This document shows positions 25,675 through 33,943 of a stretch of DNA of 64,000 nucleotides, piece after piece. The notes below the pieces were generated by a model. That model saw only the letters and a program-made list of their open reading frames with translations, was not told the origin of the DNA and did no database searches. Position numbers and translations under genes: made by a program. Origin of the DNA: Derxia gummosa DSM 723 (lineage in GTDB: Bacteria > Pseudomonadota > Gammaproteobacteria > Burkholderiales > Burkholderiaceae_E); NCBI RefSeq assembly GCF_000482785.1, contig NZ_AXWS01000008.1, positions 124,001-188,000 of the forward strand. Direction: 5' to 3'. Numbering within the stretch: position 1 is the stretch's first letter; every line of letters starts with the position of its first letter.

Positions 25675-27078
25675 TCAGGCGCCGCGCTTGGCCATGCGGG
25701 CGGCCATCACGGCCTGTTCGCGGCTGGCGTTGTATTCGCTCTCGGCGACCGGCGTGGCCTTGGGGTTGCCCAGCTCGTGCATCGGGACGCGGAAGGTCTC
25801 GCGGGCGGTCCAGCAGGCGAAGGCGGCGATCGCGGTGATGAACAGCGCGAGCGAGCCGATCGTGACCGGGATGTCGGTCGAGCCCGGGGGCGAGATCGTC
25901 GCGAAGATCGCCGGCAGCATCGCGGTGAGCGCGGTGCCGATGTTCTGCGAGATGGCCATCGCCGAGACGCGGGTGCGGGTCGGGAACAGCTCGGGGTAGA
26001 AGCTCGGGAACACCGCGTTGTAGCCCTGGTAGACCATGCCCCACATCAGCAGCGACATGACGATGGCGAGCGCCTCGCTGTGGATGCTGATCGCGTAGAG
26101 GTAGCCGTAGGACATCAGGCCGGCGCCGAGCGAGCCGACGATCATGCAGGGGCGACGTCCGATCTTGTCCGACAGGTTGCCGACGAAGGGGATCACGAGC
26201 ACCGCGACGATGTTGCCGAGCACGGGAATCCACAGGTACACGTCCTTGTGGAAGCCGATGCCGTAGCCGGGCTGCACCGCGTAGGCGGCGCCGAAGATCG
26301 AGGTGACGACCGGGATCACGTTCATGAGCGACATCGCGATCACGCGCAGCATGTCGGGCCAGTGGTGCCGGATGGCTTCGAGCACCGGCGCCTTGGGCAC
26401 GTCGCCCTTCCTGCCTTCGCTGGCGAAGGCCGGGGTCTCGTCCACTTCCTTGCGGATGATGTAGCCCGCGACGATCACGAAGAAGCTGAGCAGGAAGGGA
26501 ATGCGCCAGCCCCAGACGTTGAAGTCGGCCGGGTCCATGAAGCGCGCGATCGGCAGGAACACGGCGGCGGCGAGAATCTGGCCGGCCTGCACGCCCTGGA
26601 GCGTGAAGCTCGAAAAGAAGCCGCGACGGCCGAAGGGCGCGTGCTCAAGAATCATCGAGCTGGCGCCGGAGATTTCCCCCGCCACGGCGAAGCCCTGGAT
26701 CAGGCGCAGCAGCACGAGCAGCGCCGGCGCGAGCCAGCCGACCTGCTGGTAGGTCGGCAGCAGGCCGACGGCCATGGTCGAGATGCCCATCAGGAACATG
26801 CACAGGATCAGCACCTTCTTGCGGCCGTGGGTGTCGCCCCAGTGGCCGAGCACGAAGGCGCCGATCGGACGGGCCACGTAGCCCACGCCGTAGGTGGCAA
26901 GCGAGGCGATGATCGCGACCGTCGGGTCGGCCGAGGGGAAGAAGATCTGCGGGAAGATCAGCGAGGCTGCCGTCGCGTAGATGAAGAAGTCGTAGTACTC
27001 GAGCGCCGAGCCGATCCAGCCGCTCGCCGTCGCCTTCTTCGCCTGGCCGCCGTGGGGCGGGTGTTGCTTGCTTGCCAT
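25675..27078 (-). CDS. MHS-family proton symporter, shikimate transporter (ShiA)-like
   Basis: A 467-residue major facilitator protein with twelve helices of the metabolite:H+ symporter group. GSALEYYDFFIYATAASLIF, GHWGDTHGRKKVL and LRLIQGFAVAGEISGASSMI are MHS landmarks. Position beside quinate/shikimate genes makes shikimate, quinate or dehydroshikimate the likely cargo. GGAGA precedes the start. Its promoter region holds the recurrent operator at 27254 nested inside a larger inverted repeat. Confidence 0.88.
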   Translation of the reverse strand: MASKQHPPHGGQAKKATASGWIGSALEYYDFFIYATAASLIFPQIFFPSADPTVAIIASLATYGVGYVARPIGAFVLGHWGDTHGRKKVLILCMFLMGISTMAVGLLPTYQQVGWLAPALLVLLRLIQGFAVAGEISGASSMILEHAPFGRRGFFSSFTLQGVQAGQILAAAVFLPIARFMDPADFNVWGWRIPFLLSFFVIVAGYIIRKEVDETPAFASEGRKGDVPKAPVLEAIRHHWPDMLRVIAMSLMNVIPVVTSIFGAAYAVQPGYGIGFHKDVYLWIPVLGNIVAVLVIPFVGNLSDKIGRRPCMIVGSLGAGLMSYGYLYAISIHSEALAIVMSLLMWGMVYQGYNAVFPSFYPELFPTRTRVSAMAISQNIGTALTAMLPAIFATISPPGSTDIPVTIGSLALFITAIAAFACWTARETFRVPMHELGNPKATPVAESEYNASREQAVMAARMAKRGA

Positions 27079-27240
27079 GAGTGGGTCTCCGATACCGATG
27101 TATGCGTGAGCCGATTCGCCAGACCTGCGGACGGGTCGATCGGGTTCTTGTTGGTGAGGCCGGCCCGCGCGGGAGGAATTGCGTGCGCCGTGGCGCCGGC
27201 GTTTTCCGGCACGAGCGAAGGCTAGGCAGCCGCCCCGGCT

Positions 27241-27292
27241 CGCACAATCACGCTTGCGCGATATTCGCGCGCTCACGTTCGATGATTGTGCG
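27241..27292. promoter_or_regulatory. Nested operator region of the ShiA-like gene
   Basis: Perfect outer arms CGCACAATCA (27241-27250) and TGATTGTGCG (27283-27292) enclose TTGCGCGATATTCGCGCG (27254-27271), an exact match to the island's recurrent operator. The right arm continues a GTTCGATGATTGTGC stretch resembling the PcaR/PobR-type IclR box as I recall it (GTTCGATAATCGCAC). Two regulators may therefore meet here. The remainder of the 309-base gap 27079-27387 shows no gene. Confidence 0.6.
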
Positions 27293-27387
27293 GATCGCGG
27301 GTCGGCCCCTAGCGCGTCAAAGGTGCGCCCGTCATGCCGGTTTCGGCACGGATGCAACCCCGCCTCGCGCGGAGCGGGAAGCTGACG

Positions 27388-29169
27388 TCAGCCCGGAGTG
27401 GCGAGGTGGGCGGGCCTGCGGCCGCCGGATGACGCGTCGGCCTGGGCGGGCAGCGCGAACACGGGCGCGGAAACGCCGGCCGCATCGTGGGCGGCAAGCC
27501 AGCCGCGCGTGAGTGCGGGCCCGAGCGTGATGCCGCCGGTCGGGTAGCGGCCGCCCATGAGGCTGGCGGCATCGTTGCCGCAGACCCAGAGCCCGGCCAT
27601 GGGCGCGCCGGCGGCGTCGAGCGCGCGTGCGTGCGCGTCGGTGGCGACGCCGGCAAAGCTGCCGAGGCTGCCCGCGACCACCTTCACCGCGTAGTAGGGC
27701 CCGGGGCCGATCGGCCGCACGCAGGGATTGGGCGTGTGGATGGCGTCGCCGCCGATGCGGTTGTAGGGCGTCTCGCCGCGATGGAAGGCCGGGTCGCGGC
27801 CCTCGGCGGCGGGCAGGTTGTAGGCGGCGAGCGTGGCGGCGAAGCCGTTGGCGTCGAAGCCGCAGGCGGCCGCGAGTTGCTCGGGCGTGCGGCCGCGCTT
27901 CAGATAGCCGTTGCGCAGGAAGCGGCCGATCGGCATCGGCGCCGGCTTGACCGCGCCCAGGCCCCAGCGGCGCAGGAAGGCGTGGTCGCAGACGAGCCAC
28001 GCTTCGACCGGCGCGCCGGCCGGCAGCGAGGCGCGCAGCGCGAGGATGAAGTCGTAGTAGGAGTCGGCCTCGTTCACGAAACGGCGGCCGGCGGCGTTGA
28101 CCGCGATGAGGCCGGGCTTGGTGCGCTCGATCAGGTGCGGAAAGTGGCCGCTGCTGCCGTCGGCGCGCGGCACGAGCGAGACGGGCGCCCAGGCCATCGG
28201 CTCGGCGAGGTCTTGCGCGATCTTCGCGCATATTCGTTCCGCCATGCGGATGCCGTCGCCGGTGTTGGAGCGCGGCGCGGCCGACCAGTGCTCGGCGCCG
28301 GTCGGCGCGGATGGGATGAGCGCGCGCAGCCGCTCGCGGTCATGCGGAAAGCCGCCGCAGGCGAGCACGACGCCGCGCCGCGCCTCGATGCGGAGCGGGC
28401 CGACGGGTGTGTCGATCTGCGCGCCGGTCACGCGCTCGCCGTCGCGTGCAAGCGCTGTCACGCGGCTCGACAGCAGCAGTTGCGCGCCGTGGTCGAAGGC
28501 CGTCTTGGCGAGCCGGGCGACGAGGGCGTTGCCGTTGACCAGATGCATCCCGCGACCGTGCAGCAGGCGGTCGCGCCAGTGGCGCAGCACGCGGCCGATC
28601 ACATGACGCAGCGAGGCGGGCGATTTCTGCGCGTCGAAGAAGTGCTTCAGGTCGGCGCCCGACGCGATGCCCATGCCCCAGAGCGTGGTTTCTTCCAGCG
28701 GCGGGCGCAGGTCGTGGATGCGCTCCCCGAGGGCGCGGCCGTCGAAGGGCGCGGCGCAGACCGAGCGGCCGCCGCTGCCCGCGCCGGGCGAGCGGCCGTG
28801 GAAATCCGGCAGCCGGTTGCCGTCGATGAATTGCAGCGCGGTGCGACTGCGGAAGAACTCGACCATCGCGGGCGCGTGCTCCAGATAGGCGCGCAGCAGC
28901 GGCTCGTCGAAATGCGGGCCGAGTTCGTGGCGCAGATAGTCGAGCACCGCGCCGCCGTCCTCGGCGATGCCGGCCTCGCGCGCGAGCGGGTTGCGCGGTA
29001 CCCACATCCAGCCGCCCGACCAGGCCGACGTGCCGCCGAACTTCGCCTCCTTCTCGACCACGATCACCTTGAGTCCGAGCACCGCCGCCGTGGCGGCCGC
29101 CGCGAGTCCGCCGGCGCCCGAGCCGACGACGAGCAGGTCACAGGATTGGGGGGCGGGACTGGCGTGCAT
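27388..29169 (-). CDS. FAD-dependent dehydrogenase, 3-ketosteroid delta-1-dehydrogenase family (paralogue A)
   Basis: A 593-residue flavoprotein. The FAD fold begins DLLVVGSGAGGLAAAATAA. The family Tyr is found in RRFVNEADSYYDF, and the keto-binding Tyr and Gly in GGRYPTGGITLGPALTRGW. Family enzymes take two hydrogens from carbons next to a ring ketone. The start at 29169 gives a normal FAD N-terminus and has CGGAG. It is divergent from the AroE-like/paralogue B operon across a shared palindrome. Steroid genes are absent nearby, so a cyclohexanone or cyclohexenone carboxylate is the likelier substrate. Confidence 0.85.
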   Translation of the reverse strand: MHASPAPQSCDLLVVGSGAGGLAAAATAAVLGLKVIVVEKEAKFGGTSAWSGGWMWVPRNPLAREAGIAEDGGAVLDYLRHELGPHFDEPLLRAYLEHAPAMVEFFRSRTALQFIDGNRLPDFHGRSPGAGSGGRSVCAAPFDGRALGERIHDLRPPLEETTLWGMGIASGADLKHFFDAQKSPASLRHVIGRVLRHWRDRLLHGRGMHLVNGNALVARLAKTAFDHGAQLLLSSRVTALARDGERVTGAQIDTPVGPLRIEARRGVVLACGGFPHDRERLRALIPSAPTGAEHWSAAPRSNTGDGIRMAERICAKIAQDLAEPMAWAPVSLVPRADGSSGHFPHLIERTKPGLIAVNAAGRRFVNEADSYYDFILALRASLPAGAPVEAWLVCDHAFLRRWGLGAVKPAPMPIGRFLRNGYLKRGRTPEQLAAACGFDANGFAATLAAYNLPAAEGRDPAFHRGETPYNRIGGDAIHTPNPCVRPIGPGPYYAVKVVAGSLGSFAGVATDAHARALDAAGAPMAGLWVCGNDAASLMGGRYPTGGITLGPALTRGWLAAHDAAGVSAPVFALPAQADASSGGRRPAHLATPG

Positions 29170-29248
29170 CGGCAACTCCGGGAGGATGGTGAGGGCGGTC
29201 GCCAGCAGGAATCCGGCAGCCTCGAATAGCAAGAAACAAAATCAGAAG

Positions 29249-29263
29249 TGGAACCAAGTTCCA
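29249..29263. promoter_or_regulatory. Palindrome TGGAAC-CAA-GTTCCA, candidate IclR operator
   Basis: A perfect 6-3-6 palindrome is centred in the 151-base gap between the divergent flavoprotein genes, in A+T-rich DNA. A near-identical site, AGGAAC-GCA-GTTCCA, precedes the IclR gene at 41158. This suggests that this IclR protein controls both sides here as well as its own operon. Confidence 0.6.
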
Positions 29264-29320
29264 AAACAAGGCTAGCATGTCGCCCATCGAATCCACGCAA
29301 GGACCGAGGAGGCCATTGAC

Positions 29321-30127
29321 ATGCAGCACCCCCTGAGCGGCGCGACGCGCCTGTACCTGATCGTCGGCGACCCGATCGCCCAGGTGAAATCGCCGGCCGG
29401 CGTGACCGATGCGCTCCAGCAGCGCGGCCACGACGCCGTCTGCGTGCCCTGGCATGTGGCGCCCGCCGACTTCGACGCCTGCCTGCGCGCGACCGGGCTG
29501 GCCAGGAACGTCGATGGCGTGATCGTGACCGTGCCGCACAAGTTCGCGGCCACCGGCCTGTGCGCGACGCTGAGCGAACGCGCGCGCTTTCTCGGCGCCA
29601 CCAACGTGATGCGCCGCAACGCCGATGGAACCTGGCACGGCGACATGGTCGACGGCCTCGGCTTCACCGAGGCGATGGCCGACGCCGGCTGCCAGCCCGA
29701 GGGCAGGCGCGTGCTGCTCGTGGGCGCCGGTGGCGCGGGCTCGGCCATCGCGCATGCGCAGCTGATGGGCGACGCGAGCCTGCTCGCCATCCACGACGAG
29801 GACGCCGCGCGGCGCGGCTCGCTCATCGCGCGGCTCGCGGCGCTGGGCCGGGGCGAGGTGGTGGCCGGCTCGGACGATCCGACGGGCTTCGACATCGTCA
29901 TCAACGCGACGCCGATGGGCATGCGCGAGGGCGATCAGCTGCCGGTGCGCACCGAGCTGTTCACGCCGGAGATGTTCGTCGGCGACGTGATCACCGTGCC
30001 GCTCGTGACGCCGATGATCGCGGCGGCGCGTGCAAAGGCTTGCAGGACTTCGCTCGGCACCGAGATGTTCGGCCGCGTGCGCGACCTGATGGTCGACTTC
30101 CTGCTCGGCGGCGAGGTGGCGAAATGA
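29321..30127 (+). CDS. Divergent shikimate dehydrogenase-like (AroE-fold) enzyme
   Basis: A 268-residue AroE-fold protein. Lys74 (TVPHK), Asn95 and Asp111 (GDMVDGLGF) are kept, but the SxS pair that grips the substrate carboxylate is VKS (Val22, Ser24), and the closing GMxxxQ motif is replaced by LGTEMFGRVRD. Asp159 after the second strand suggests NAD. It probably oxidises a hydroxyl on a related ring acid rather than shikimate itself, giving the ketone needed by the flavoprotein whose start overlaps its stop (ATGA). Confidence 0.82.
   Translation: MQHPLSGATRLYLIVGDPIAQVKSPAGVTDALQQRGHDAVCVPWHVAPADFDACLRATGLARNVDGVIVTVPHKFAATGLCATLSERARFLGATNVMRRNADGTWHGDMVDGLGFTEAMADAGCQPEGRRVLLVGAGGAGSAIAHAQLMGDASLLAIHDEDAARRGSLIARLAALGRGEVVAGSDDPTGFDIVINATPMGMREGDQLPVRTELFTPEMFVGDVITVPLVTPMIAAARAKACRTSLGTEMFGRVRDLMVDFLLGGEVAK
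30031..30044. repeat. Dispersed palindrome TGCAA-N4-TTGCA, copy 5
   Basis: TGCAAAGGCTTGCA lies in the AroE-like gene. Here it is read in a different frame (Ala-Lys-Ala-Cys) from copies 1-4, so the DNA sequence rather than the peptide is what is shared. One-mismatch copies follow at 30927, 31499, 36156 and 49408. Confidence 0.6.
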
Positions 30128-31977
30128 GCGATCCCAAGATTGCCCCGACCGACGCGCTGCTGAAGCGCATCACCGCGCCGGTCAAGGCCTCGCTGGCCGA
30201 CATTCCGGCCGACGCGAGCTATGACGTGGTCGTCATCGGCGCCGGCGGCGCGGGCCTGAGCGCCGCGCTCACGGCCGCGATCGAGGGCGCGCGCGTGCTC
30301 GTGGTCGAGCGCACCGAATACCTCGGCGGCACGACGGCGCTGTCGGCCGCGACCACCTGGATTCCGGTCAACTCGCATTGCGCCGATGTCGGCACCCAGG
30401 ACAGCGTCGAGAAGGCCGAGGGCTTTCTGGCGCGAGCCGTGGGCGAGCGCAGCCCGGCGGCGCTGCGCTCGGCCTTCGTGCGCAACGGCGCGGCGGCGGT
30501 CGACTACATCGAGCGCCAGAGCCAGGTGAAGTACCGCGCGCGGCCCTTCCACCCCGACTACCTGTCGGAGCTGGAAGGCAGCACGCTGCGCGGCCGCGCT
30601 ATCGAGCCCAAGCCCTTCGACGGCCGGCTGCTCGGCGACTGGTTCAGCCTCATCCGTCCGCCGATCCCGGAGTTCACCGTGCTCGGCGGAATGATGGTGG
30701 ACCGCGACGACATCGCGAACCTGCTCAAGCTCACGAAGGACTGGAACGCCTTCAGGTACTCGCTCGGCATCATCGCGCGCCACGCCAAGGACCGGCTCGG
30801 TCATGCGCGCGGCACGCGGCTCGTGATGGGCAATGCGCTGATCGCGCGCCAGCTTTATTCGCTGCTGGAACGGGGTGTGCAGTTCTGCGTGAGCACGCGG
30901 CTGGAGCGGCTGATCGTCGATGAGGCTGCAAGCGCATGCAACGAGGGCGGTGTGACGGTCGGCAGTGTGACCGGCGTGGTCCTGAGCGCCGGCGGCGTGA
31001 CGCGCAGCCTGCGCGTGACCGGCGGCGTCGTGCTCGCGAGCGGCGGCTTCAACCGCCATCCGAAGAAGCGCGCCGAGCGTCTGCCCGGCATCGCGCAGGA
31101 ATGGTGCCCCGGCGCGCCCGGCCATACCGGCGAGGCGCACGACCTCGCGCTCGCGGCCGGCGCGCGCTACGGCACGGGCGGCTTGAGCGACTGCTTCTGG
31201 GCGCCGGTGTCGTTACGAAAGCGCGCCGACGGCAGCACGGCGGCCTTTCCGCACTTTCTGCTCGACCGGGGCAAGCCGGGCTTCGTCACGGTGGACCAGC
31301 GCGGCCGGCGCTTCGTCAACGAAAACACGTCCTACCACCTGTTCGGCATCGCGATGCAGGAGGCGAACAAGACCTCGCCCGCGATTCCGGCCTGGCTCGT
31401 GACCGACAGCGCCGGCATCGCGCGCTACGGCATGGGCATGGTGCGGCCGGGCGGCAAGGGCTTCGCGCCCTTCATCGCCGAGGGCTATCTGATCGAGGCG
31501 CAAACGCTTGCAGAGCTGGCGCAAAAACTGGGTATCGACGCGCGCACGCTCGAAGCCACGATCGCGCAGATGAACGAGGCGGCCGCGAGCGGCGTCGATC
31601 CACTGTTTGCGCGCGGTACCACCGACTACCAGCGCGCCAACGGCGACGCGACGCGCACCGAGCTGGCCAACTGCTGCCTCGGGCCGATCGGGCAGGGGCC
31701 GTTCTATGCGGTGCGGCTCTACCCGGGCGACATCGGCGCGGCGACCGGTTTCGTGACCGACGCCAATGCGCGCGTGCTCGGCGCGGGCGAGCGGCCGATC
31801 GGCGGGCTGTACGCGGTCGGCAACGACCAGCAGTCGGTCATGGGCGGCGTGTATCCGGCGCCGGGCATCACGATCGGGCCGGGGATGGTGTTCGGCTGGC
31901 TCGCGGCGCGCGATGCGGTCGCACGGTCGAAGGGCGGCCGCGCCGTCGCGCGCGAGCCGAGCGAGGCGCTGGGCTGA
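30124..31977 (+). CDS. FAD-dependent dehydrogenase, 3-ketosteroid dehydrogenase family (paralogue B)
   Basis: A 617-residue flavoprotein with an N-terminal extension of about 32 residues before the FAD fold (DVVVIGAGGAGLSAALTAA). RRFVNENTSYHLFG carries the family Tyr, and GGVYPAPGITIGPGMVFGW the keto-binding Tyr and Gly. It is coupled to the AroE-like gene by ATGA: alcohol oxidation to a ring ketone followed by desaturation is the natural reading. It is more divergent from paralogues A and C than they are from each other. Confidence 0.85.
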   Translation: MSDPKIAPTDALLKRITAPVKASLADIPADASYDVVVIGAGGAGLSAALTAAIEGARVLVVERTEYLGGTTALSAATTWIPVNSHCADVGTQDSVEKAEGFLARAVGERSPAALRSAFVRNGAAAVDYIERQSQVKYRARPFHPDYLSELEGSTLRGRAIEPKPFDGRLLGDWFSLIRPPIPEFTVLGGMMVDRDDIANLLKLTKDWNAFRYSLGIIARHAKDRLGHARGTRLVMGNALIARQLYSLLERGVQFCVSTRLERLIVDEAASACNEGGVTVGSVTGVVLSAGGVTRSLRVTGGVVLASGGFNRHPKKRAERLPGIAQEWCPGAPGHTGEAHDLALAAGARYGTGGLSDCFWAPVSLRKRADGSTAAFPHFLLDRGKPGFVTVDQRGRRFVNENTSYHLFGIAMQEANKTSPAIPAWLVTDSAGIARYGMGMVRPGGKGFAPFIAEGYLIEAQTLAELAQKLGIDARTLEATIAQMNEAAASGVDPLFARGTTDYQRANGDATRTELANCCLGPIGQGPFYAVRLYPGDIGAATGFVTDANARVLGAGERPIGGLYAVGNDQQSVMGGVYPAPGITIGPGMVFGWLAARDAVARSKGGRAVAREPSEALG

Positions 31978-32033
31978 CGCCGAGCCAGGCGCCGGGCCGG
32001 CCGCCGGCGCCGCCGGCCTGCCGGGGCGGCGCG

Positions 32034-32831
32034 CTACTTCACCTTCACCAGCCGATCGAGCCGCAGCCGGTCGCGCGCGTCGGTGACGCGATGCACGGCC
32101 AGCGTCACCACGCCGAGCACGCCCAGCCCGGTGGCGGCCGCGAGCAGCAGCAGCACGAAGATCTGCGCCTTCGCAGCCTCCACCGGCGGCTGCCCGGCGA
32201 GGATCTGGCCGGTCATCATCCCCGGCAGCGTGATGATTCCGGCGGCCGACATCTGGTTGACGATGTGGATGACGCCGGTGCGCATGACCTCGCGGCGCGC
32301 GTCGCGCAGCGCCGCGAAGCGTCCGGCGCCGAGCGCCAGCCGCGCCTCGATCGCGGCGCGCTCGCGCGTGACCAGCGTGGTGAAACTGTCGAGCGCGAGG
32401 CCGACGCCGTTCATCACCGTGCCGAGCGCGATGCCTGCGAGCGGGATGAGCATCTGGGGCGAGTACCACGGCGTCGCGTCGAGCGTGGCGAGCGCCGGCA
32501 CCACCGTGATCAGCGTGGCCAGCACCGCCATCGCGCCGCCGATCGCCCGCCCGCCCGGCCCGGCGAAGCGCCGGCGCTGGCGGGCATCGATCTCGCGCGC
32601 GGCGGCAAGACACATCACGAGCAGCACGCCGCCCGCGAGCCACGGCGACGACGACCCGAACACCATCGTCAGCACCAGCCCGACGAGCAGCAGCTGCACG
32701 CCGCAACGCAGACCACCCACGAGCAGCGCGCGGCCGATGCCGAGATCGAGCGCCGCCGACAGCAGCGCGTCGGCCAGCAGCATGCCGGCCGCGAAGGCGA
32801 GCGCGCCGGTGCCGGTCGTGATCGGGTTCAT
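32034..32831 (-). CDS. fetB: FetB-like permease of an iron-export ABC system (UPF0014)
   Basis: A 265-residue membrane protein with about seven helices. The GVQLLLVGLVLTMVF and EARLALGAGRFAALRDARRE segments are typical of the YbbM/FetB family, which with FetA exports iron and aids resistance to oxidative stress. Its start overlaps the fetA stop (ATGA). It converges on paralogue B with a 56-base gap and is probably unrelated to the surrounding pathway. Confidence 0.85.
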   Translation of the reverse strand: MNPITTGTGALAFAAGMLLADALLSAALDLGIGRALLVGGLRCGVQLLLVGLVLTMVFGSSSPWLAGGVLLVMCLAAAREIDARQRRRFAGPGGRAIGGAMAVLATLITVVPALATLDATPWYSPQMLIPLAGIALGTVMNGVGLALDSFTTLVTRERAAIEARLALGAGRFAALRDARREVMRTGVIHIVNQMSAAGIITLPGMMTGQILAGQPPVEAAKAQIFVLLLLAAATGLGVLGVVTLAVHRVTDARDRLRLDRLVKVK

Positions 32832-33430
32832 GCCGCGCCCTCCGTCGTCGCGAGCCGTCCGCCGGCCAGCCGCAGGCGCCGAGTGGCGAGCCGGGCCGCC
32901 TGCGCCTCGTCATGCGTGACCAGCAGCAGCGCGACGCCGGCCGCGCACTGCGCCGCGAGCAGCGATTCGACGGCCGCCACGTTGCCCGCGTCGAGGCCCG
33001 AGGTGGGTTCGTCGAGCAGCAGCACGCGCACGCCGGGGCCGATCGCGCGCAGCAGCGCAAGCCGCTGGCGCTCGCCGGTGGACAGGCGGGCGACGGGCCA
33101 GCGCGCGGCCTCGGCCGGCAGGCCCAGCGCGGGCAGTCCCGCCGCGAAGTCGGTGCCGGACGGGAAATGCTCGGCCACCGTCTCGCGCCACCAGCCCGAC
33201 TCGGCCGGCAGGTAGCGCACCTGCGCGCGCCAGGCGGTGGCGGGCATGCCGGCGCAGGAGCGGCCGTCGAGCAGGCAGTCGCCGTCGTGAGGATCGAGGT
33301 CGGCCACCATGCGCAGCAGCAGCGACTTGCCGGCGCCCGACGGCCCGGTGATGGCGAGGCATTCGCCGGCGCCGACGACGAGGTCGATCGGACCGACATT
33401 CAGGCGGGCGAGGCCGCGGAGTTCGAGCAT
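32828..33430 (-). CDS. fetA: FetA-like ABC ATPase
   Basis: A compact 200-residue ATPase with Walker A GPSGAGKS near 34-41, the modified signature LSTGERQR and Walker B VLLLDEPTSGLD. Length and pairing fit FetA/YbbL, the partner of FetB. It is the first gene of the pair; its promoter must lie in the 513-base gap upstream. Confidence 0.85.
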   Translation of the reverse strand: MLELRGLARLNVGPIDLVVGAGECLAITGPSGAGKSLLLRMVADLDPHDGDCLLDGRSCAGMPATAWRAQVRYLPAESGWWRETVAEHFPSGTDFAAGLPALGLPAEAARWPVARLSTGERQRLALLRAIGPGVRVLLLDEPTSGLDAGNVAAVESLLAAQCAAGVALLLVTHDEAQAARLATRRLRLAGGRLATTEGAA

Positions 33431-33943
33431 CGGAGTGGTGGCGCGGCGGGCGAGGGAAGGAGGCGCGATGCTAGCCGCCGGGCGCGCCGCGCAGCCATGC
33501 CGCCGGCCGCGGACCAGGTGGCTGTGCGCCCCGGTAGTTCGTCACGGCGGGTCGCCGGCGTCGCGGGTGGCGCCCGGCGTCGCGCCGGTGTCGGCAAGCC
33601 CACGAAGCCGTTGTCACGTTTGATACATAACGAACATGGTCGTGGCTGGGATCGGCGATTTCCGCATGCTCCGATGGTGGTACGCAGGTTGCTCCGGGCT
33701 GCGAACATCGCAATTTCCAGACATATATCGCCACACGCTGGGCGCCTGTCCTCCGGATGCGGGAAAACAAGAAGCAAGCAGGACGATGGCGGCAGTGCTT
33801 TCGCCGCCATCGAGATGTTTCAGGCGACATGACGTGATCGGGCCACGGTCCGTGCGCGTCGCGTCGCGCTCCCGCGGGAAGCCCCGGGCCGTTCGCGGCC
33901 GAAGGGCGGCGGCCAAGCGTGCCGGCTTCCTCCGAGAGCCCAC
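33431..33943 (+). other. Intergenic region between fetA and the secretion transporter gene
   Basis: This 513-base divergent region shows no credible gene. Its middle (about 33600-33780) is clearly less G+C-rich than its surroundings. It holds TGCGA-ACA-TCGCA (33700-33712), a shortened relative of the recurrent island operator, and the strong hairpin at 33784-33812. Promoters for both flanking genes presumably lie here. Confidence 0.55.
33784..33812. repeat. Ten-base perfect hairpin in the leader of the secretion transporter gene
   Basis: CGATGGCGGC (33784-33793) and GCCGCCATCG (33803-33812) flank a nine-base loop, about 130 bases before the downstream start. No T run follows, so it is more likely a leader structure or operator than a terminator. 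Confidence 0.5.

Noticed and set aside
28213-28230. TTGCGCGATCTTCGCGCA as a fifth regulatory site
   Set aside because: It matches the island operator but lies deep inside the paralogue A gene, so it is mentioned only as a possible secondary site and not listed as an operator.
33400-33810. A 136-residue frame in the fetA-tpsB gap
   Set aside because: The translation has no recognisable domain, is Arg/Pro/Ala-rich, overlaps fetA and crosses the 10-base hairpin. No ribosome site was seen.
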